A stretch of DNA of 64,000 nt from Bog-473 sp963782415 (GTDB lineage: Bacteria > Actinomycetota > Acidimicrobiia > Acidimicrobiales > RAAP-2): positions 186,001 through 250,000 of the forward strand of contig CAWAJT010000007.1 of NCBI GenBank assembly GCA_963782415.1, read 5' to 3'. Shown one piece after another: positions 1 to 7,952 of this stretch. The number at the start of each line of letters is the position of its first letter. Positions within the stretch are counted from its first letter, which is position 1. The notes under the pieces were generated by a model that made no database searches, was not told the origin of the DNA, and was given only the letters and a program-made list of their open reading frames with translations. Position numbers and translations under genes: made by a program.

Positions 1-71
1 TAGGGACCAGGGCGCCAGATACTCAGGTCGAGGATCCGCAGCCCGGAGAGGAATGCTGTGGCGCTGGACAT
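1..71 (-). CDS. CoA transferase family III (CaiB/BaiF), N-terminal fragment
   Basis: Only the first 23 codons lie in the window; the gene runs off the left edge. Reading from the ATG at 71, the peptide contains LSGLRILDLSIWRPGP, which matches the conserved N-terminus of family III CoA transferases (L-x-G-L-R-V-L-D-L-S...R-P-G-P-Y). These enzymes move CoA between carboxylic acids. It is divergent from the gene at 108, with only 36 bp between the two starts, so the promoters must be compact or overlapping. The assignment rests on this short motif alone. Confidence 0.6.
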   Translation of the reverse strand, partial: MSSATAFLSGLRILDLSIWRPGP

Positions 72-107
72 CGGTCGAGAGTCTTGCATTGGGCGTAGCC
101 TCGCAGC

Positions 108-746
108 GTGCTGGGATTCTTCTCGTTCACCGAAGTGACTGATCCGTCCGCCCATGAGGCCTACAACGCGTGGCACCAGCTCGACCATCTCCCCGAGCAG
201 TTCACGATCGAAGGCATTTCGTTCGGGTGTCGCTGGGTGCGCTCACCGCGCTGTCGTGCCGTCGAAGCTGCCACGGGCGATCTGCTCGATCCGTTTCACT
301 ACATGACGCTCTACCTCTTGCGCGACGCGCGCGTGATCCCCGAGTTCTTCGCCCTGGCCGAACGCCTGCACGCCGAAGACCGATTCTTCGCCGCCCGGCG
401 CGCGCTGCTCTCGGGACCGTTCGAAATTGTCGGCCGCTGGGCCGCGCCGCGGGTGGCAGTCTCGCCCGAGGCGGTGCCCTTCCGCCCCGCACTCGGGGTC
501 TACGTAGTCGTGGGCCCGCGGGTGGACGGCGCCGCACTCGTGAGCCATGCAGGAGTCGCCGGCGCCTGGCAATTCGCCGACGCCGAGCAGGACCGGACCA
601 TCACGGTGAGCTTCGTGGACGGCGACCTCTGGCACGCGGCGGCGTCGCTCGGAACGGCAGGTTCGGACGCGCCAGAGTGGGCTGGTCCGCTGGAGCGAGT
701 TGATGCGTTTCGCTGGGATTGGTTCGCTACGCTGACGCCCCAATGA
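108..746 (+). CDS. EthD-like / dimeric alpha-beta barrel hypothetical protein
   Basis: A 212-residue protein starting at GTG 108. The N-terminal half has the spacing of an EthD-type ferredoxin-like barrel (AYNAWHQLDHLPEQ, then a Gly- and Arg-containing strand GCRWVRSP). Small proteins of this kind often sit beside polyketide, steroid or aromatic catabolism genes and rarely have proven activity. There is no signal peptide or membrane segment. The stop (744-746) overlaps the ATG at 743 of the next gene by 4 bp, so the two are probably coupled. Function is not recognised beyond the fold guess. Confidence 0.55.
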   Translation: MLGFFSFTEVTDPSAHEAYNAWHQLDHLPEQFTIEGISFGCRWVRSPRCRAVEAATGDLLDPFHYMTLYLLRDARVIPEFFALAERLHAEDRFFAARRALLSGPFEIVGRWAAPRVAVSPEAVPFRPALGVYVVVGPRVDGAALVSHAGVAGAWQFADAEQDRTITVSFVDGDLWHAAASLGTAGSDAPEWAGPLERVDAFRWDWFATLTPQ

Positions 747-1559
747 CCAGTCAAAGCAAGTCGAAGGCCCAGCGCAGGGCCGAGAATCAGCAGCGCGCCG
801 CCGAGAAGCGCGCCGCTGAGCTGCGTGCGAAGCGCATGCGCATCGGCCTTCGCGTGGGCGGCGCCATCGTGGGCGTGGCGCTGGTCGTCGTCCTCGTCAC
901 CCAACTGACAAAGGGCGGTTCGGCTACGGCTCCACCCCAGTCCACGCACCCGCACATCGCGCTCGCAGCCCATTCCTGCGTCCATGTCTTCCACGTGGGT
1001 CCAACCGCCGGCGACCACGGTCGGGCCCGAGAAGGTCCCCGTGCCCATGGGGCCCAAGCTGGCCACGCTCGAGAACGCGGCGACCGGTCAGCCCGTGGAC
1101 GGCATCCAGTGCCAGACCAACGAGCAGCTCGTGGTCCACGTCCACACCCACCTGACGATCTTCGTCAACGGCAAGGCCCAGGTGATCCCGTACGGGATTG
1201 GTATTCCCGGCTTTCAGGCCGTGAGCACGCCGAACGGGCCGTTCGTCCAGACGGGGAGTTGCTTCTACTGGCTCCACGTCCATGCCAATGACGGGATCTT
1301 GCACATCGAGTCGCCGAGCACGACAGACTCGTTCACGCTCGGCCAGATCTTCAAGGAGTGGGGGGTCCCGCTCAGCAAGACCCAGGTCGGGCCCGCCACC
1401 GGCAACGTGACAGTCTTCTTCACCGCGCCGGGCAAGAAGGCCATGCTCTACACGGGCGACCCGAACGACATTCCTCTGGGCGACCACTACCAGATCCAGC
1501 TCAATGTGGGCACACCCATCGTGGCGCCGGTCAACATCACGAACTGGCAGAACCTCTAG
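743..1559 (+). CDS. Membrane-anchored extracytoplasmic protein of unknown function, reading frame shifted once
   Basis: The first part (from ATG 743) is a charged cytoplasmic stretch rich in Lys/Arg/Glu followed by one membrane span (VGGAIVGVALVVVLVTQL) and a Thr/Ser/Pro linker. The conserved extracytoplasmic part lies one frame over (open from before 984 to 1559) and carries several histidine motifs: LVVHVHTHLTIFVNG and YWLHVHANDGILHIESP. One extra base between about 930 and 985 explains the break. The His-x-His pairs suggest metal binding, which is inference. I know no named family member. It is followed 4 bp later by the oxidoreductase gene. The shift could be an assembly error, or the downstream ATG at 984 could be used alone, giving a protein without an anchor. 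Confidence 0.6.
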
Positions 1560-1563
1560 ATCG

Positions 1564-2931
1564 GTGGACGCCGACGCCGTCGTCGTCGGGCTCGGTCCGG
1601 GTGGTGAGCAGGTCGCTGGGGACTTGGCGGAAGCCGGACTCGACGTCGTCGGCATCGAAGCTGAGCTGGTCGGTGGCGAATGCCCGTATTGGGGGTGTCT
1701 CCCCTCCAAAATGATGGTGCGGGCGGCGGACCTCCTGGCCGAGGGCCGGCGGATCCCCATGCTGGCGGGCTCGTCGGTGGTGGAGCCGGACTGGGGGATG
1801 GTGGCGCGCCGCATCCGAGAGGAAGCCACCGACTCGTGGGACGATACGGTCGCCGTCGACCGCTTCGTGGACAAGGGTGGCCGTTTCGTCCGGGGTACGG
1901 CCCGGGTCACGGGGCCGGCCTCGGTCGACGTCGGCGGCGAGTCGATTACTGCTCGCCGGGCGCTCGTCCTTGCCACGGGGCAACGTGCCTTCGTCCCACC
2001 TGTGCTGGCTGACGTCCCGCACTGGACGAACAGGGAGGCCGTGGCCGCCGAGTCCGTTCCTGCATCGCTGCTCGTCGTCGGCGGCGGTGCCGTCGGGCTC
2101 GAAGTGGGGCAGGCCATGAGCCGGTTCGGATCCGGCGTGACGATCGTGGAGGCCGGCCCGCGGCTCGCCCGTGTCGAGGAACCCGAGGTGTCCGATCTGA
2201 TTACCGAGGTCCTGCGTGGCGAGGGAGTGGACGTCCTCACCGAGGCGACGATCGAGCGTGCCGAGCCATGGCGGGACACGGGCGCTGCCGTGCACATGTC
2301 GGATGGGACGGTGCGCCGCGGCGAGCGGATGCTTGTCGCCACGGGTCGTCGCAGCGACCTCGGCACGCTGGGTGTCGGTGCCCTCGGGCTCGACGAGGAG
2401 GCACCGAGCATCCCGGTCGACGGGCGCATGCGGGTGGCGCCCGGGGTCTGGGCGGTGGGCGATGTCACCGGGAAGGGCGCCTTCACCCACGTCGCGGTGT
2501 ACCAGGCCCGGTTGTGCGTGGCTGACATTTTGGGCCGGCCCCGACCCGACGCCGACTACCGGGCCCTGCCCCGTGTGACCTTCACCGATCCCGAATTCGG
2601 CTCCGTCGGGCTCACTGAGGCGCAGGCGCGCGCTGAGGGTGGCGGCGCCATCACCGTCTACGTCGAATCGATCGCCGACACGGCCCGGGGTTGGATCCAC
2701 CGGGGCGAGGGCCTGGTCAAGTTGGTTGCCCGCGACGGCCTGCTCGTCGGAGCGACGTCCATGGGTCCGGCGGGTATTGAGGGGTTGGGCCTCCTGCAGC
2801 TCGCCGTCCACGCCGAAGTGCCCCTCGAGACCATGCGCTCCATGATCTTCGCCTACCCGACGTTCTTGCGCGCCGTGGATTCGGCGTTGTGGTCGCCGCC
2901 CAGCAGCGAGGAGAAGATCGCCGAGGCCTGA
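1564..2931 (+). CDS. FAD-dependent pyridine nucleotide-disulfide oxidoreductase (class I)
   Basis: A 455-residue flavoprotein of the dihydrolipoamide dehydrogenase/mercuric reductase family. The GTG at 1564 is chosen because it puts the FAD-binding strand (VVVGLGPGG) at the extreme N-terminus, 4 bp after the preceding stop. The redox-active pair is C-P-Y-W-G-C followed by LPSK, the CX4C arrangement of class I enzymes. The NAD(P)-binding motif VVGGGAVGLEVG and the C-terminal dimerisation domain are present. The C-terminal His-x4-Glu of true lipoamide dehydrogenases is not obvious (LQLAVHAEVPLE), so the substrate is open. The last 79 bases overlap the convergent hydrolase gene. Confidence 0.85.
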   Translation: MDADAVVVGLGPGGEQVAGDLAEAGLDVVGIEAELVGGECPYWGCLPSKMMVRAADLLAEGRRIPMLAGSSVVEPDWGMVARRIREEATDSWDDTVAVDRFVDKGGRFVRGTARVTGPASVDVGGESITARRALVLATGQRAFVPPVLADVPHWTNREAVAAESVPASLLVVGGGAVGLEVGQAMSRFGSGVTIVEAGPRLARVEEPEVSDLITEVLRGEGVDVLTEATIERAEPWRDTGAAVHMSDGTVRRGERMLVATGRRSDLGTLGVGALGLDEEAPSIPVDGRMRVAPGVWAVGDVTGKGAFTHVAVYQARLCVADILGRPRPDADYRALPRVTFTDPEFGSVGLTEAQARAEGGGAITVYVESIADTARGWIHRGEGLVKLVARDGLLVGATSMGPAGIEGLGLLQLAVHAEVPLETMRSMIFAYPTFLRAVDSALWSPPSSEEKIAEA

Positions 2932-3749
2932 TGGGCCAGCAGCGACAGGTGGCCCTCCTCGGGCACGACGGTGACGGTGGCCTGCGGGATGTGACGCTTG
3001 AGGAAAGCCCGGTAATCCGGCGGCCCCGACTGGTCGTCGGCCCCCTCCCAGATGTCGACGGGAACGTGGATCTCCTCGAGGGAGAAGCCCCACGGGTCGC
3101 CGAAGATGCGGTAGTCCTGCACGCACCCCGCGGTGCCCTGGCGCAGTGCTTCGCGGACGAAGGCCAGCGCCTGGTCCGGTGGTCCCCATTCGGTGAGGAC
3201 GGTGCGATCGGCCGGGGGGAACGAGCGCATGACAGCACGCAGCAGCCGTGCGTTGCTGGCATTGACAATGCTCACCGCCATGACGGCCGACGCCACGCCC
3301 GGCGCCCGCCGGGCCAGGAACAGGAGGGCACGGTCTTCGACGGAGAGCCCGCGTGTCGTGCCGTAGAGGTCGAGCGGGACGGCACTCGACAACAGCGCGG
3401 CGGCGGTGACGCGGTCACCCATCCGGGCTGCGCAGATGGCGGCGTAGGGGCCGCCGGCCGACCAGCCCATCACCGCGAAGCGATCGATGCCCAGGGTGGC
3501 GGTCAGGTGCGCCACATCGGCGGGCCAGTCGACGAGGCGGCGTCCGGGTTGGTAGGTCGACGCTCCCATACCAGGGCGATCGGGGGAAATGAGGCGGACG
3601 TTCTTCGCCACGGCTGCCGCGTGGGCGGGCGCGGCGTCAAGGCGGGAGCTCAACCCCCCGTGAAAGCTCAGGACGGGAAAACCCGTGTGGACGCCGTACT
3701 CCTCGTAGGCCAGGAGGCGTCCGTCGGGCAGCGCGATGGACTCGGTCAC
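2853..3749 (-). CDS. Alpha/beta hydrolase
   Basis: A 298-residue alpha/beta-hydrolase-fold protein. The oxyanion region LSFHGGLSS follows the second strand, the nucleophile elbow is G-W-S-A-G-G, and the general-base His sits in VPEEGHLSLLAH near the C-terminus, so a Ser-His-Asp triad is complete. It has no signal peptide. The substrate cannot be deduced. It is divergent from the acyl-CoA dehydrogenase gene (59 bp between starts), and its last 79 bp run into the 3' end of the flavoprotein gene on the other strand. Confidence 0.85.
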   Translation of the reverse strand: MTESIALPDGRLLAYEEYGVHTGFPVLSFHGGLSSRLDAAPAHAAAVAKNVRLISPDRPGMGASTYQPGRRLVDWPADVAHLTATLGIDRFAVMGWSAGGPYAAICAARMGDRVTAAALLSSAVPLDLYGTTRGLSVEDRALLFLARRAPGVASAVMAVSIVNASNARLLRAVMRSFPPADRTVLTEWGPPDQALAFVREALRQGTAGCVQDYRIFGDPWGFSLEEIHVPVDIWEGADDQSGPPDYRAFLKRHIPQATVTVVPEEGHLSLLAHQASAIFSSLLGGDHNAESTARKNVG

Positions 3750-3794
3750 TGCAGGGCCGCTCCGGGGTGAACAGGTGCCCGCACGAGAGCACGC

Positions 3795-3800
3795 TATAGG
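3795..3800 (+). promoter_or_regulatory. Candidate -10 element (TATAGG) for a leaderless transcript
   Basis: TATAGG lies 8 bp upstream of ATG 3809 of the acyl-CoA dehydrogenase gene in the short divergent gap. A start point 6-9 bp downstream of a -10 box would fall at or next to the ATG, and no Shine-Dalgarno sequence is visible in between. Leaderless messages are common in actinomycetes. The -35 region is not clear. Confidence 0.35.
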
Positions 3801-3808
3801 GTGCGGTC

Positions 3809-4999
3809 ATGAGTCCGAACGTCGACGGGCTGGTTGACGACCTGCTGGCTGACTTCCCTCCGGCGCGCACGCCGCCCGAGGTGTTCCTCGGTGAGCAGTT
3901 CGATCGGGGCCTGGCCTGGCTGCACTACCCGGTCGGGAGTGGTGGATTGGGACTCTCGCCACGGGACCAGCAGCGCGCACAGGCGCGCCTCAATGCGGGC
4001 GGTGCCCCCGTGGCGGGCATGCGCAACCCCATCGGGTACGGCATGTGTGCGCCCACCATCGCCACGCACGGGACGTCGAAGCAGAAGGAGCGCTACCTGC
4101 GCCCTCTCTTCGCCAACGAGGAGATCTGGTGCCAGCTCTTCAGTGAGCCGGGCGCCGGGTCGGACGTGGCCGGCCTCTCGACGCGGGCCGAACGCGATGG
4201 CGACGAGTGGGTGCTCAACGGGCAGAAGGTCTGGACCACCTTGGCCCACATCTCCTCGTTCGGCCTGCTGGTGGCCCGAACGAATCCCGATGTACCCAAG
4301 CATCGGGGCATGACCGCCTTCCTGGTCGACATGCATGCACCCGGCGTCGACGTGCGGCCGCTCTTCCAGATCACCGGGGAGGCGGAGTTCAACGAGGTCT
4401 TCTTCACGGACGTGCGCATGCCTGACTCGGCCCGCCTCGGGGACGAGGGCGAGGGCTGGCATGTGGCGGTGACGACCCTGATGAACGAGCGGGTCTCCAT
4501 CGGCGGCGCGGTCACCCGGCGTGGCGGCGGGCCTGTCGCCGAGGCGATCAAAATCTGGAAGGAGCGGTGGCAGGGAGACACTTCCGCGCACGTGCTCGCT
4601 CTGCGGGATCGGCTCGTCTCGAGCTACATCCGGATGGAGGCGTTGTCCATGACCAACGCCCGGGCCGCGCAGACGCGTAAGGCGGGCACACCAGGTCCCG
4701 AGGGTTCCGTGGCCAAGCTGGCCTACGCAGAGGAGAACAAGCGAATCTACGACCTCTGCATGGATCTCTTGGGCAATGACGCCATGTTGTTCCCATCGGG
4801 GTATCCCATGGTTCGACCGGACCTGGTCGGCATGGGCTCGCCGGACGTGCACAAGATGTTTCTCCGGGTGCGGGCGAACTCCATTGAGGGTGGCACGTCC
4901 GAGGTCATGCGCAACATCCTCGGCGAACGAGTCCTCGGTCTGCCCGGCGATGTTCGCACCGACAAGGCGTTGGCCTGGAAGGACGTCCCGCGCAGCTGA
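3809..4999 (+). CDS. Acyl-CoA dehydrogenase
   Basis: A 396-residue FAD enzyme that introduces a trans-2,3 double bond into an acyl-CoA thioester. The family signature CQLFSEPGAGSD lies in the first third, the flavin-contacting WVLNGQKVWTT follows, and near the C-terminus SIEGGTSEVMRN provides the Glu aligned with the catalytic base of medium-chain enzymes. Length is normal for the family. The ATG at 3809 is preceded by a -10-like box but no ribosome-binding site. rpiA begins 13 bp after the stop. The acyl substrate is unknown; many such actinobacterial paralogues act on branched or steroid side-chain CoA esters. Confidence 0.9.
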   Translation: MSPNVDGLVDDLLADFPPARTPPEVFLGEQFDRGLAWLHYPVGSGGLGLSPRDQQRAQARLNAGGAPVAGMRNPIGYGMCAPTIATHGTSKQKERYLRPLFANEEIWCQLFSEPGAGSDVAGLSTRAERDGDEWVLNGQKVWTTLAHISSFGLLVARTNPDVPKHRGMTAFLVDMHAPGVDVRPLFQITGEAEFNEVFFTDVRMPDSARLGDEGEGWHVAVTTLMNERVSIGGAVTRRGGGPVAEAIKIWKERWQGDTSAHVLALRDRLVSSYIRMEALSMTNARAAQTRKAGTPGPEGSVAKLAYAEENKRIYDLCMDLLGNDAMLFPSGYPMVRPDLVGMGSPDVHKMFLRVRANSIEGGTSEVMRNILGERVLGLPGDVRTDKALAWKDVPRS

Positions 5000-5012
5000 G
5001 CGCGCGCCAGCC

Positions 5013-5663
5013 GTGACGGAACCGGATCTGCAAGCGGAGAAGCGGGCCGCGGCCGTGGCGGCTGTCGCCCTGGTCGAAAGCGGCATGTGGGTCGGGCTGG
5101 GTACCGGATCGACTGTCGCCGAGTTCGTTCCCGTTCTCGGGGCCAGGGGGCTGGACATCACGTGTGTGTCGACGTCGCCCGCCACCGAGAAGCTGGCGAT
5201 CGCCCATGGGTTGGACGTCCGGCCTTTCACCGACGTCGACCGGCTCGACCTGACCATCGACGGCGCGGATCAGGTCGACCCGGACGGGTGGCTGATCAAG
5301 GGTGGCGGCGGGGCCCACACCCGCGAACGGATCGTGGCCGCGGCCGCAGACCGGTTTGTCGTCATTGTGTCGTCCGACAAGCCCGTGGACCGCCTGCGCC
5401 CTCCGGTGCCGCTCGAGCTCATGGCCTTCGGGTTGGCGGCCACCCTCCGCGAGCTCCCCGACGTGGTGCTGCGGGACGCGCCGCTGACGCCGGACGGGGG
5501 TGTGCTCGCCGATTCCCACGGCACCATCGACGCTCCCGCTGCGCTGGCGGCCCAGTTCGACGCCGCGCCGGGTGTGGTGGCGCACGGACTCTTCTCGCCT
5601 TCATTGGTCTCCACGGTCCTCATCGCCCGGGGCGATCAGGTGGAGGCGCGTCAGGTCGGCTGA
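5013..5663 (+). CDS. rpiA: Ribose-5-phosphate isomerase A
   Basis: A 216-residue cytosolic enzyme interconverting ribose 5-phosphate and ribulose 5-phosphate in the pentose phosphate pathway. The defining motifs are in order: GLGTGSTV (phosphate-binding loop), TIDGADQVDP (normally DGADE; here Gln replaces Glu after the second Asp), KGGGGAH and SSDKPVDRL. Start GTG 5013 gives the standard length. It is 13 bp downstream of the acyl-CoA dehydrogenase, probably cotranscribed, and only 4 bp separate its stop from the convergent P450 gene. The Gln in the DGADE motif is a small deviation in a loop that carries active-site acids. Confidence 0.9.
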   Translation: MTEPDLQAEKRAAAVAAVALVESGMWVGLGTGSTVAEFVPVLGARGLDITCVSTSPATEKLAIAHGLDVRPFTDVDRLDLTIDGADQVDPDGWLIKGGGGAHTRERIVAAAADRFVVIVSSDKPVDRLRPPVPLELMAFGLAATLRELPDVVLRDAPLTPDGGVLADSHGTIDAPAALAAQFDAAPGVVAHGLFSPSLVSTVLIARGDQVEARQVG

Positions 5664-5667
5664 TCGG

Positions 5668-6897
5668 TCACGCCGCCGGGCTGAATGTGACCGGGAGCGA
5701 CGTGGGGGACCGGAACACATCCCCCCGAATATGGGGGTCGGACCCGTCCGGTTGCAGGGCCAGGTCGGGCAGGCGGTCGAACACGCGGTTGAGCAGAGCT
5801 CGCGTCTCCAGGCGGGCCAGGTGCATGCCGAGGCACATGTGCGGTCCGTGTGCGAACGCGATGTGGGGGACGGCGGGACGGAAGATGTCGAACGTCTCCG
5901 GGTTGTGCCAACGCGTCTCGTCGTGGTTGGCCGATCCGATGTGCGGCGTGATGCTCTCGCCCGGGCCGATGGTGACCCCGGCGATCTCGACGTCACACGT
6001 CGTCGTGCGGTTAATGGTCAGGAGCGGCGGCTCGTAGCGCAGGCCCTCTTCGATGGCTTGGGGGAGGAGCGAGCGGTCGGCGCGCACGGCCTCCAGCTGG
6101 TCCGGGTGGGTCAAGAGGAGGTACAGCAGGTTGCCCGACGAGCGGTAGGTCGTCTCGGCGCCGGCGGGGAGCAGGAGACGCAGGAACGAGTAGATGGCTT
6201 CGTCGGTCAGCTTCTCGCCGTCGACCTCGGCGGAGACCAGGTCACTGATGACGTCCTCGGCCGGGTAGGCGCGCCGGTCCGCCACCACGCCGGCGAAGTA
6301 CTCGCGCAGCGATTCGGAGGCGGCCAGCCCACGATCGATGTCGGCCACCAGCCCGATGAGCTCGACGGACCAACGCTGGAACTGTGGGAAGTCCTCCTCG
6401 GGAAGGCCGAGCAGCCGGGCGATGACCCGCACCGGGAATTCGAAGGTGAGCTGGCGGACCAGGTCGGCCTCACCGTCGGCCGCGAAGCGGTCGATCTGCT
6501 CGTCGATGATCGGGCGGATGAACTCCGGCTCCCAACGAGCCAACGCCTTCTCGCGGAAGGCGTGTGCCACGAGGTTGCGGTGGCTGCGGTGCTCCGGGTC
6601 GTCCATGCCGAGGATCATGTGGCCCATCACCATGCCGATGGTGGCGTCGTATCCAGTCGAAGTGAAGGTCTTCGCGTCCCGCAGAATCCGCGAGCAGTCG
6701 TCGAAGCGGTAGGCGATCCACCCGGGCTCGACCTCTATGCCCTCGGGGAGCGACTCAATCGACATGGTGAGGCCCTTGGTGACGGGCGTGTCGCGGCGCT
6801 TGGCGACCAGGTCGGGGTAGGGGTCCCTCGTGGTGCCCGCCACGACGTCGTCGAAGGCGCTGAACGGGTCGTACTCCTGTGCGTCGGACAGTGCCAT
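5668..6897 (-). CDS. Cytochrome P450
   Basis: A 409-residue soluble bacterial P450. The haem-thiolate loop is FAHGPHMCLG with the ligand at about Cys355; the I-helix oxygen-activation motif is AGAETT; the K-helix EGLR supplies the E-x-x-R pair. Electron partners (ferredoxin, ferredoxin reductase) are not in the window. It is transcribed away from the haloalkane dehalogenase gene across a 143-bp gap with a 9-bp tandem repeat and a G-run. A xenobiotic, terpenoid or sterol substrate is possible; the sequence does not decide. Confidence 0.92.
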   Translation of the reverse strand: MALSDAQEYDPFSAFDDVVAGTTRDPYPDLVAKRRDTPVTKGLTMSIESLPEGIEVEPGWIAYRFDDCSRILRDAKTFTSTGYDATIGMVMGHMILGMDDPEHRSHRNLVAHAFREKALARWEPEFIRPIIDEQIDRFAADGEADLVRQLTFEFPVRVIARLLGLPEEDFPQFQRWSVELIGLVADIDRGLAASESLREYFAGVVADRRAYPAEDVISDLVSAEVDGEKLTDEAIYSFLRLLLPAGAETTYRSSGNLLYLLLTHPDQLEAVRADRSLLPQAIEEGLRYEPPLLTINRTTTCDVEIAGVTIGPGESITPHIGSANHDETRWHNPETFDIFRPAVPHIAFAHGPHMCLGMHLARLETRALLNRVFDRLPDLALQPDGSDPHIRGDVFRSPTSLPVTFSPAA

Positions 6898-7040
6898 GGA
6901 TTCGACTCCCTCCCCACGAGTGTCTGTGACGTCGCCGTCAGGCTACGGGTTGGAGCGGTTGGAGCGGATCCGCGCACCTCGTTGCGGGGGGGGGTGCGGG
7001 GAGGCGGTCGACGCCTGCCACGGCGTAGGCTCCCACCTGC

Positions 7041-7952
7041 ATGAAAACACTACGCACACCCGACGACCGGTTCACCGCCCTGCCTGGCTACGACTTTGCG
7101 CCTCACTATGCACAGGTCGACGACGCCGAGGGTGGCACGCTGCGCGTGCACTACCTCAAAGAGGGCGACCCCTCCGCTCCCGTCGTGCTGCTGATGCACG
7201 GCGAACCCTCCTGGTCGTATCTCTACCGCACCATGATCCCAGTGCTGACTGCGGCCGGCCTGCAGATCGTGGCCCCGGACCTGGTTGGTTTCGGGCGCTC
7301 CGACAAGCCGGCCGAACGGGGTGACTACACCTTCGCCCGGCACGTGGAATGGATGCGCGAGCTGCTCTTCGACCACCTTGATCTACGCGCCGTCACCCTT
7401 GTCTGCCAGGATTGGGGCGGGCTGATCGGGCTGCGTCTTGTCGGAGAGCACCCGGACCGCTTCGCCCGCGTCGTGGCCGCCAATACGTCTCTGCCCACCG
7501 GTGACGCCGATCCGGGCGAAGCCTTCTTGGCCTGGCAGAAGTTCTCCCAGGAGGTCGAGGAGTTCCCGACCGGGACGATTGTCCGCGGCGGGTGCGCGAA
7601 ACCTGTGGCGCCCGAGGTCGTGGCCGCCTATGACGCCCCGTTCCCCGACGAGTCCTACAAGTCGGGCGCCCGTCAATTCCCGCTGCTGGTCCCGTCCCGG
7701 CCCGACGACCCCGCCCACGATGCGAATGTGGCGGCGTGGGTGGGGCTGGCTGCCTTCGAACGCCCGTTTCTGTGTGCCTTCAGCGACAGCGATCCCATCA
7801 CCAAGGGAGCAGATCGCAGCCTCAAGGAGCGGATCGCCGGAGCCCAGGGACAGCCCCACACCACCATTGTCGGCGGCGGCCACTTCCTCCAGGAGGATTG
7901 CGGAGAGGATCTCGCCCACGTCGTCGCGTCCTTCGTCGCCGGCACCTCGTGA
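7041..7952 (+). CDS. Haloalkane dehalogenase (HLD-I/DhmA type)
   Basis: A 303-residue alpha/beta hydrolase predicted to cleave carbon-halogen bonds by water, giving an alcohol and halide. The oxyanion motif HGEPSWSYLY and the nucleophile elbow V-C-Q-D-W-G-G (Asp124, with Trp125 as first halide-holding residue) are those of haloalkane dehalogenases rather than esterases, which have Ser here. A cap-domain Trp (about 165, FLAWQKF) can supply the second halide contact, the acid lies in FSDSDP and the base is about His281 (GGGHF). The acid position after strand 7 fits subfamily HLD-I. Its stop overlaps the start of the flavin monooxygenase by 4 bp. Confidence 0.85.
   Translation: MKTLRTPDDRFTALPGYDFAPHYAQVDDAEGGTLRVHYLKEGDPSAPVVLLMHGEPSWSYLYRTMIPVLTAAGLQIVAPDLVGFGRSDKPAERGDYTFARHVEWMRELLFDHLDLRAVTLVCQDWGGLIGLRLVGEHPDRFARVVAANTSLPTGDADPGEAFLAWQKFSQEVEEFPTGTIVRGGCAKPVAPEVVAAYDAPFPDESYKSGARQFPLLVPSRPDDPAHDANVAAWVGLAAFERPFLCAFSDSDPITKGADRSLKERIAGAQGQPHTTIVGGGHFLQEDCGEDLAHVVASFVAGTS

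Noticed and set aside
924..2528. Long antisense open frames opposite real genes (for example 924-2528, 1537-3189, 3794-5257, 12000-13716, 13554-15287)
   Set aside because: They mirror the coding strand in high-G+C DNA, have Arg/Pro/Gly-rich translations without motifs, and lie against genes with clear domains.
5500..7044. A 514-codon plus-strand frame through the P450 gene
   Set aside because: It is antisense to a complete P450 with haem, I-helix and E-x-x-R motifs on the other strand.
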